Of a DNA stretch of 13,564 nt, positions 7,960 through 13,564 are shown in pieces. The notes beneath the pieces are model-generated. The model did no database searches, had not been told where the DNA came from, and saw only the letters and a program-made list of their open reading frames with translations. The stretch lies in NCBI GenBank assembly GCA_010015655.1, contig ML976713.1, positions 1 through 13,564 of the forward strand, written 5' to 3'. The translations under genes were made by a program, and so were the position numbers. Positions within the stretch are counted from its first letter, which is position 1. Each line of letters opens with the position of its first letter. The stretch is from Bimuria novae-zelandiae CBS 107.79. Lineage: Eukaryota; Ascomycota; Dothideomycetes; Pleosporales; Didymosphaeriaceae.

Positions 7960-9880
7960 TAACTTCTTTATTAGTATTTTTATCCTTAATCTCTATAAGT
8001 TTTAGTTTATTTAAAAACTTGCTCTATTTATTAGCTAGCAAGGCCTTTATAAGTCTATTTATAACTATATTTTTTAAGCATTAATAGTTTACCTTAATTA
8101 TCTCCAGTGCGACTTCTTATCTTAGCTAGTAATTATAAATATTTATATAATAGAGCTTTATCTGCAGCTTAGTAATCTTTTTAGTAACAAGTTAGATTGT
8201 TTGCTAATTATTATAATTAACTATAATAAGGGAATTACTAAGGTTAATCTTTAGCTCCTTTAGTAATTAGGATATAAATAGTGCCTCCTTAGCAACTTGC
8301 AAGAGAGCTAGTAATTTAGCCTCTATAATTAATATAGTAACTATATTTTGCTTGTTTGCTTTCTAGGCAATTAGACTACTAAATAGCTTAATAATATATT
8401 CTTAGAAGCTCTTATAATTAAGCGTATTATTAGTAAAGAATATATCACTTACTACTTCTGAAGTATCTATACCCCTAAGCTAAAGACCTAGTAATCTAGT
8501 ATTAATAAGATAGAGGAAAACTTAGTTAGTAGCTACTTAGTAATTTATACTTAGGTTTAATAAGAATTGTAATAGTTAAGAACTTATAAAAGCGATATCT
8601 AGTCGCGTAATTATTATAGTATAAAGGATTAATTCTATCTTTTACTAATATTAATTAACCTTAGTCTTGCTAGTATGCCCTAAGCGTAGGAGTAGTTTAG
8701 CTACTACTATTAAGGTATTATAGTAAATTTTATAGTAATTAACGAGGCGCGATATTTTGTTAATATATAATACCTAGGATAGCTAAAGTTTTTAATTTAA
8801 TTAATCTCTAATAACTTTAACTCCTAAAAACTATTATAGGTTATTACTACTAGTAAGTATAAATTTAGTACGTATTATTATTAAAGCAGATTTAGTAGCT
8901 TGCTGCTATAACTTATTATAAGTAATAATAAGGTTATTTATATAAAAAAAGATAGTAATGCTGTCCTTAATAAGACAACATAGCTCGTAGGGCACTATTT
9001 AAAAGCCAATATCGCAGAGAATTAATGTGAACTCTCTCTGCCAAAGTAGTAGAGAAATGCGCAGTCCGTAGAGTGCTTTGTATAGTTAAAGGACTGTACC
9101 CGCTCGCGAGTAGCCGCGAGGCATTCTCATGTAGATTTCTCTGTCCAGCTTTACGTGAACGAAAGCGTTGGTAACGTCGTGTTAGATAAGCTCTAGGTCG
9201 AATTAAGCTATAATTACTATAAGCGTACGGAAAAAGTATTTTATAAGCATTATAGCGTAGGTTTCTTACAAGGTAAAGTATCTTAATTAGTTACTTTTTA
9301 TAACTAGTTATGTCTTGCACTTCTGTAGTTAATAGTATTTATTAAATTTATAGGTATAAAATTATATATAATTAAGGATTTAATATCCTGCTGCTTTTAC
9401 TAAAGAAGTGGTTACTTTACTCTAGGACTTTATCTTACTATAACTTTAAAAATAGGATTTTTTTTAGCTTTCTTTTATAAATAATGTAGCAAATAATCTT
9501 CGAGTTTATCTTTATAAGTAGGTAATTTTAGTAATAAGCTTTAGTAAAGTTTCTTACTAGTAATAATTATACGCTTTAGCTATACCTTATTAAGTATCTT
9601 TTTATTAATAAGACTACGGGGTCCTGCTTTTATACCTGCTATAAAAGCAGTGGCTTAAGGACTTATCTATTATTATCTAGTCTATACTATTAGGGATAGT
9701 TTAGCTTAATTACCTCTTACTATTAGTTATATAAAGAGTGTTAATAGTAGCGGCGTTAAGGGGGGCGTTAAATATTTATACCTAACTTTCTTATTTTACT
9801 TATACTTAAAAGCCTCTTTAATCTCTTCCTCTAACGCTTTACTAATTATCTTATTCTTAAAAAAGAGCTTAACGTCGGTC
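7960..9880 (-). pseudogene. RIP-degraded, 5'-truncated Ty1/copia pol (RT and RNase H)
   Basis: The minus strand encodes a copia pol C-terminal half in one frame from at least 9178 to about 8000. RT blocks in order are YTYKFNKYY..LQKCKT (about 9350-9305), DVTNAFVHVKLDREIYMRMPRGYS (about 9178-9105, catalytic Asp intact at 9178-9176), LYKALYGLR, LLWQREF, and FFYINN (about 8949-8933), where the catalytic YVDD has become YINN. RNase H blocks are TRLDIAF (8608-8588), VFLYLINTRLLGL, a NTLNYKS..EYIIKLFSSLIA..ANK block (about 8430-8350), IIEAKLLAL, VAKEALFIS and IKALLANK near the end. Stops fall mainly at expected Gln/Trp codons. Protease, integrase and gag are absent: the region just upstream reads as the pre-RT linker and fades by about 9880. 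The 9000-9180 patch is less mutated than the rest. Not functional. Confidence 0.85.
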
Positions 9881-9884
9881 ACTG

Positions 9885-10208
9885 CGTAGCGAGACACACT
9901 GTGTGACGAGACATCACAGACACTCCCCAACATAACTAACTTAACAACAGGTTACAAGAATAGATCTTCTCGGAATAGTAGCCTTAAGCTATAAAGTCTA
10001 TTCCCTCTTAATAGCTTTTAGAAGCAAGTTTAGTTTAACGTATAATATAATAATTTGCTATAAGCGTTTCGCGACCGCCTTATTTTAGTTAGTAGTAAGA
10101 TACGTTAGAAGCTTATACATTATATTAAAAATCTATTAATATATAGCTTATTATATTATTATGCTATCCTAAGCACTGCGCTTGCGCTTAAGAGGTTATT
10201 ATACTTAT
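9885..10208. other. AT-rich spacer between copia remnant and solo LTR
   Basis: No gene recognised. The first about 70 bases (9885-9955) keep balanced composition and many CpA/TpG steps, and contain an 11-base palindrome CACAC-T-GTGTG at 9895-9905 flanked by two GCGAGACA/ACGAGACA copies. The rest is heavily TA-rich with stops in all frames. It may hold the missing 5' part of the copia element, mutated beyond recognition. Confidence 0.45.
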
Positions 10209-10660
10209 TGTTACGACCACGAACCCCACAAGGATGAAGAAGCCAGACAATTACGCCAAGAGAGTAATTGTTGACGAAGTAGCAGAGTTAACGGGACCTA
10301 ACGGGGCGCGGGGCAGCTTAGTTAGTAGTTACGTAATAAAGTCCCGCATAAAGGGAAGTCCTATAGGACTACCGTAGTCCCTGGGACTACAGGGCCTTGG
10401 CGGGACTACAAAGAAGGAATAGGCTAGTATATAGTGTGGCGACTTTCCTATTGTTGTTTCCTTTCTCGTAGTTAACTTATATATCTTCTGTGCGAGTACG
10501 TTCTCCTATATAGACTAATAGTTATCTTATTTGTTATAAGATTAAATTATCTAGCCGCGCTAAGTGTCGCATCAACTTGTACCACTAAATAATCCGTGAA
10601 GCACCACGATACCTTACCGCCCTAACCCGGATCGGACTAAGGTGTGAGCGCCTCATAACA
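10209..10660. repeat. Solo LTR (452 bp) with CTTAT target-site duplication
   Basis: Left end TGTTACGA and right end TCATAACA are inverted copies (TGTTA/TAACA perfect, 7 of 8 over eight bases). The flanks are identical: CTTAT at 10204-10208 and CTTAT at 10661-10665, a 5-bp duplication typical of LTR retrotransposons. There is no internal coding region, so this is a solo LTR left by recombination between two LTRs. A TATATA core lies at 10428-10433, with a cluster of GGACT/AGTCC palindromes 20-75 bases upstream. The ends keep many CpA steps; the middle is more AT-rich. It does not resemble the copia LTR or the start of the putative gypsy LTR in this window. Confidence 0.85.
10355..10410. repeat. 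Cluster of GGACT/AGTCC inverted repeats in the solo LTR
   Basis: AGTCCTATAGGACT at 10357-10370 is a perfect 14-base palindrome. GGACTAC-C-GTAGTCC at 10366-10380 is a perfect 7-bp stem. Two more GGGACTAC copies follow at about 10382-10409. They sit just upstream of the TATATA at 10428, as expected for U3 control elements. Confidence 0.6.
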
Positions 10661-10665
10661 CTTAT

Positions 10666-10799
10666 ATACTAATTCCAAGTCTGCCTGCTAGAAGTGCTAG
10701 ATAGGGAGGACCCGCACAGCTAGCTTAAAGCAGCTCAGCTGTAACCTATGGCTGCTGACGCTAAATCTGTGGCTGTGTAGCAGTGTGGCCATGTGGCTG
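10666..10799. other. Host sequence between solo LTR duplication and Tc1-like insertion
   Basis: Composition shifts here from TA-rich to balanced, with several GCTG/CAGC steps. No gene seen. It marks the right edge of the RIP-affected block. Confidence 0.5.
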
Positions 10800-10801
10800 T
10801 A

Positions 10802-10831
10802 CGAGGAGCTCGTCCCAATTGAGTCATAGCG
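10802..10831 (+). repeat. Left terminal inverted repeat of the Tc1-like element
   Basis: It starts CGAGGAGCTCGTCCC and is an exact reverse complement of 12464-12493. Preceded by the TA target dinucleotide. Likely contains the transposase binding site near its inner half. Confidence 0.93.
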
Positions 10832-10938
10832 TTCTTGAGCACAGACCTCAACACCTCGGCGCGCCATCGTCAACACGAAGTCACCCACTTCAGTACCCGA
10901 TATCTCCACCAAAACGCGCCCAAATTAAGCCAAAAAAG

Positions 10939-12309
10939 ATGCCAACGACTCGCAGAAAGCCGCGCGATTTAAAGCCCGCAAAATTTAAAGTCACAAAGAC
11001 CGATCGTCGCGAGTTGCCGCCAGAGACAAAAGCATATGCCGTCGGGGCGATGTCGGCCGGAGTATCGCAGTACAACCTCGCGAAAAAGCTCTCAATTACC
11101 CAGTCAGGTCTTTCTCGCTTGCTGACGCGCACAAAGGAACGTTCAGAGGCGTCAAAGCTCCCTCTTTGGGACCCTCAACTCTATGCAACTGAGCCGGGCC
11201 GCGGACCTCCAGAACAGCCTCTCTCGCAGGAGCAGAAAGACGCGATCATCGCCGTCGCGACCCAGGGCCGAGATACCCGTGAAAAGCAGAGCTCGCAGGC
11301 AATTTCTGACGGAGATTTCGATCATCTGAATCTCCCAATCAAGCTTTCCGTGACGCGCTTCGAAAATATCATGTATGAAGCTGGCTACGCCCGCAGAGCT
11401 CCGGGCTTCAAACCAACACTAGACGACGTTCAGCGTGAGCGTCGCTTTCAATGGGCGCTCGCCCACAACCCAGATTTGTATGAGTACGGCGATGGCCTAG
11501 GCTTCGATTTCCGGCGAGTTATTTACACTGACGAGACGCCAGCTCGGGTGGGCGAGCAACGCGGCATGAAACGCGCGTGGGCAAGAGACTCTGAAATCTA
11601 TGATCCTGAGGTCAAAAGGCCAAAGATTCGCAACAATTGCGCCCTCCAGTTCTACGGCAGCTTCACGTACGATGCGAAGGGGCGCTATCACATCTACGGC
11701 AAAGAGTCAACGGAGCAGAAAAAGCTGGCCAAACAAGCTCTAGATGAGGAGAATCAGCGCAACAAAGAGCAGAGAGAAAAGCTCGTTCCTCAGGCCCGCG
11801 CTGCCCTCAGAGAGCTCGGCGATACCAACGCCAACAGCAGAGCTTGGGCTTGGGCGAAACGTCATGAATTGAAGCGCGGTGATCGCTCACGGGGTGGCAT
11901 AGATGGCTACAGACACCGTGAGGAGGTGCTGAAGCCCTTGCTGGTGCCATGGATCAATTCTCTATATGAAGAAGGTAGAGCTCCGGTGCTCCTCGAGGAC
12001 GGAGCTCCGGCCCATACAAGCAAGATCGCGCTCGAATACCTCGAAGTTTCGCATATAAACAAGCTGGCATGGCCGGGTCACTCGCCAGACGTCAACGCTG
12101 AGGAGCACGCTTGGCCATGGATCCGGCGTCACATTACCCAGGATTTCATGCCCAGCACCTGTGAGCAGCAGTGCCGGGCACAGTGGGCATATGAGTGGGA
12201 GCAGATGCCCCAGGAGATCATCAATAAATGGATACTCAGCATTCTAAAGGTTGTGCGTCAGATAATAGCCCATCGCGGAGACAACAGCTTTCATGACGGT
12301 GGAGGCTAG
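10939..12309 (+). CDS. Tc1-like DD34E transposase, intact
   Basis: A 456-residue DDE transposase that would cut the element at its TIRs and join it to TA targets in the nucleus. The ATG at 10939 is chosen because the next in-frame ATG upstream (10783) lies outside the element, before the TIR; -3 is A, a good context. Residues 26-65 form a helix-turn-helix (SQYNLAKKLSITQSGLSRLL). Residues 95-175 resemble the second Tc1 DNA-binding domain (FENIMYEAGY, then WALAH). The catalytic residues are D198 (IYTDET), D354 (LLEDGAPAHTS) and E389 (SPDVNAEEHAW), with 34 residues between D354 and E389. The WPGHSPDVN block is typical of Tc1/IS630 enzymes. D198 to D354 is unusually wide, with a charged helical insert at about residues 255-315. 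The end (VVRQIIAHRGDNSFHDGG) looks natural. No intron is needed. A basic N-terminus (residues 4-24) may serve as a nuclear localisation signal. Confidence 0.92.
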   Translation: MPTTRRKPRDLKPAKFKVTKTDRRELPPETKAYAVGAMSAGVSQYNLAKKLSITQSGLSRLLTRTKERSEASKLPLWDPQLYATEPGRGPPEQPLSQEQKDAIIAVATQGRDTREKQSSQAISDGDFDHLNLPIKLSVTRFENIMYEAGYARRAPGFKPTLDDVQRERRFQWALAHNPDLYEYGDGLGFDFRRVIYTDETPARVGEQRGMKRAWARDSEIYDPEVKRPKIRNNCALQFYGSFTYDAKGRYHIYGKESTEQKKLAKQALDEENQRNKEQREKLVPQARAALRELGDTNANSRAWAWAKRHELKRGDRSRGGIDGYRHREEVLKPLLVPWINSLYEEGRAPVLLEDGAPAHTSKIALEYLEVSHINKLAWPGHSPDVNAEEHAWPWIRRHITQDFMPSTCEQQCRAQWAYEWEQMPQEIINKWILSILKVVRQIIAHRGDNSFHDGGG

Positions 12310-12463
12310 AAATCCAACCTTAACACCAAATTTCAAGCTTTAAGTTGTCCCAAATAGGAAATTAAGTGTCTACAAGTGCTCGCCATGCTCGAAAACCCAA
12401 GAAAAATCGACTTTGTATGTGTTTTTGTAAGAGGGCGTGATTTTTGGCGGGGAGTCAAGAATG
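12310..12463. other. 3' non-coding part of the Tc1-like element
   Basis: Between the transposase stop and the right TIR. Contains AATAGGAAAT and AAGAAAAATC A-rich patches that could help polyadenylation, but no clear AATAAA. Confidence 0.4.
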
Positions 12464-12493
12464 CGCTATGACTCAATTGGGACGAGCTCCTCG
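12464..12493 (-). repeat. Right terminal inverted repeat of the Tc1-like element
   Basis: Exact 30-base reverse complement of the left end, followed by TA at 12494-12495. Confidence 0.93.
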
Positions 12494-12495
12494 TA

Positions 12496-13564
12496 CAGCG
12501 CTTTTGCCAAGCACTCTAGGATACCCGAAAACCAGCTCGGATTAGGGAGCAGGGCTCGGTTTGAAGGCCCTGGAGTATAGCTCATGTCTACGAACACACT
12601 CAGCATCGAAATCGCAATCAGCTTCGATGCGGCCATCGTGCAACTTCATGAAGCAGTGTATTGCACGACCATAGCTAACGCAAAAGCTTGCATGCCATAC
12701 AGATAAACCATCGCGCCGCCCTACAGCTCCGCAGCCCCGCTATAGATCCCTCATCCAACCCACTACGTCCACGTACTCGAGCATATCGCAACTAATACAT
12801 ACGCATAATACAAAATACAAAGGTTCGCGTCTAGGCTTCGGTAGGCGAAGTGACTGTTCCTGGAATGTCGCCGTCGTTGCAAGCACGTACGGCTGTCGTA
12901 CGGTCATACAACGAACGGCTCTTCGGATTGCGTTGTAGAGGTGATGCTAGACTGATTAGTTTTGCCATCGCACTCAAGCTTCTCACTGAGGTCTAGATTC
13001 CGCAGTCGCTGCCAAGCTAATTAGAGTGGGTGTTTGGAGCATGACGCAGCCTGCTCAGCTAAGTTAAAGTCGAGCGCCGAGATGCTCCCGTATCAGTCGC
13101 CTGATCTGCCTACCTCACTTTCACCAAAATTATACATACTTTACAAACCTATGCATTTACGCAGTTGTTCAACTCGACAACTATCGTGATCACTTTTCCT
13201 CCAGCAACTGCCATCCACCTCATTGCTTCTTCCCCCCTCTTTCCCCCCACAACCAAATGGGATCCTCCCACCCACGTCTGATCCTTCCATCCACATATGC
13301 TTCTTGCCTCCCAACCTTGCATGGACAGACGCTAAGGGATTGCAATACATACCCTTCTTGTTGGCCGGACAGCCTGCACGTTTCCTATTTGCATGTACTC
13401 GTGCGTCGCACACCATTTTGGTCGCCCAATCGGGTGGAAATGCGTGGGTCCGATGCCGACAGGGATTTTCGGCCAATGAGACGACCCTGTTGACTTTGTG
13501 TGGCGATTGTATGGGCTAGAAACGGCAGGAAATCGCATGCGGGGACTTGACTTCTGGAGCTTAA
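12496..13564. other. Balanced-composition flank, no gene that can be defended
   Basis: No recognised protein, tRNA or repeat. Two weak leads follow. On the minus strand, an ATG at about 12970 opens a 45-codon frame (MAKLISLASPLQRN...) ending TVTSPTEA-stop near 12834, which could be a last exon; an overlapping frame ending EEPFVV competes with it. On the plus strand, a C/T-rich tract (about 13196-13256) precedes an ATG at 13257 in ACCAAATGGG, like a fungal core promoter and start, but its 78-codon frame (and the overlapping 98-codon plus and 111-codon minus frames) match nothing I know. Small hairpins occur at about 12836-12849 (CTTCGGTAGGCGAAG) and 12889-12906 (CGTACG arms). Confidence 0.4.

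Larger units (their letters stand above)
10802..12493 (+). mobile_element. Complete Tc1/mariner-type DNA transposon with perfect 30-bp TIRs
   Basis: The ends are exact inverted copies over 30 bases (10802-10831 and 12464-12493), flanked on both sides by TA (10800-10801 and 12494-12495), the target duplication of the Tc1/mariner superfamily. The inverted homology continues imperfectly (TTCTTGA at 10832-10838 against TCAAGAA at 12455-12461, offset by two bases). The 1692-bp element carries one intact transposase. No RIP-type stops are present, the composition is balanced, and the TIRs are identical, so insertion looks recent and the copy may be mobile. The sequence before 10802 and after 12495 is host DNA just outside the AT-rich block. 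Confidence 0.93.

Noticed and set aside
9895..9905. CACAC-T-GTGTG palindrome as a terminator or operator
   Set aside because: Too short and no transcription unit is attached; more likely part of a repeat edge.
10697..11691. Minus-strand frames at 10697-10912, 10890-11132 and 11497-11691
   Set aside because: Shadows of the transposase and TIR region; no motifs, and the plus frame has clear catalytic residues.
12834..12990. Possible terminal exon on the minus strand ending TVTSPTEA
   Set aside because: Only about 45 codons, with a competing frame and no convincing splice acceptor; kept as a note in the flank description.
13141..13519. Overlapping plus (98 and 78 codons) and minus (111 and 68 codons) frames near the right edge
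   Set aside because: They compete for the same DNA, share no recognisable domain, and none has decisive start or splice evidence; a real gene may continue beyond the window but cannot be supported.
1..13564. CRISPR array, tRNA, rRNA, bacterial operon or phage module
   Set aside because: No regularly spaced identical repeats, cloverleaf or bacterial ribosome-binding pattern was seen; the retroelement content, intron signals and RIP pattern indicate a fungal chromosome.

Overview
The window looks like chromosomal DNA from a filamentous ascomycete (Pezizomycotina). It is a nested graveyard of transposable elements, most of it very AT/TA-rich and shot through with TAG/TAA stops. Where a protein family can be recognised, the stops and missense changes mostly sit where CpA has become TpA, or TpG has become TpA when the other strand was hit. 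This is the signature of repeat-induced point mutation (RIP). Other support for a fungal host is a 50-bp intron with GTAAGT/CTAAT/TAG signals, chromodomain Ty3/gypsy and Ty1/copia pol remains, and a fungal-type Tc1-like transposon. No cellular housekeeping gene, rRNA, tRNA, CRISPR array or bacterial gene was seen.

Layout. (1) 1-3983, plus strand: a RIP-killed Ty3/gypsy chromovirus pol in the order protease, reverse transcriptase, RNase H, integrase, chromodomain. Its gag lies off the left edge. (2) 4048-4505, minus strand: a small two-exon Cys-rich ORF, convergent with pol. It lies between pol and a putative polypurine tract and LTR start (4916-4930), so it may be an extra antisense gene carried by the element. 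(3) 5010-5157: three degenerate 49-bp tandem units. (4) about 5760-6720, minus strand: a RIP-mutated gypsy-type gag with no matching pol beside it. (5) 6725-7655: AT-rich, nothing recognised. (6) 7656-9880, minus strand: a 5'-truncated Ty1/copia element (RT, RNase H, polypurine tract, 3' LTR) whose LTR is far less mutated than its pol. (7) 9885-10208: AT-rich spacer. (8) 10209-10660: a solo LTR with TGTTA/TAACA ends and a CTTAT target duplication. (9) 10802-12493: a complete Tc1/mariner-type transposon with perfect 30-bp terminal inverted repeats, TA target duplication and one intact 456-codon DD34E transposase. (10) 12496-13564: balanced-composition DNA with no gene I can defend.

How it fits together. 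The LTR elements are old and were inactivated by RIP, and they appear nested in opposite orientations. The Tc1-like element sits just beyond the AT-rich block, shows no RIP damage and is the only plausibly functional gene. The best candidate for something undescribed is the spliced antisense Cys-rich ORF downstream of the gypsy pol. Boundaries of degraded features are approximate because they come from hand translation.
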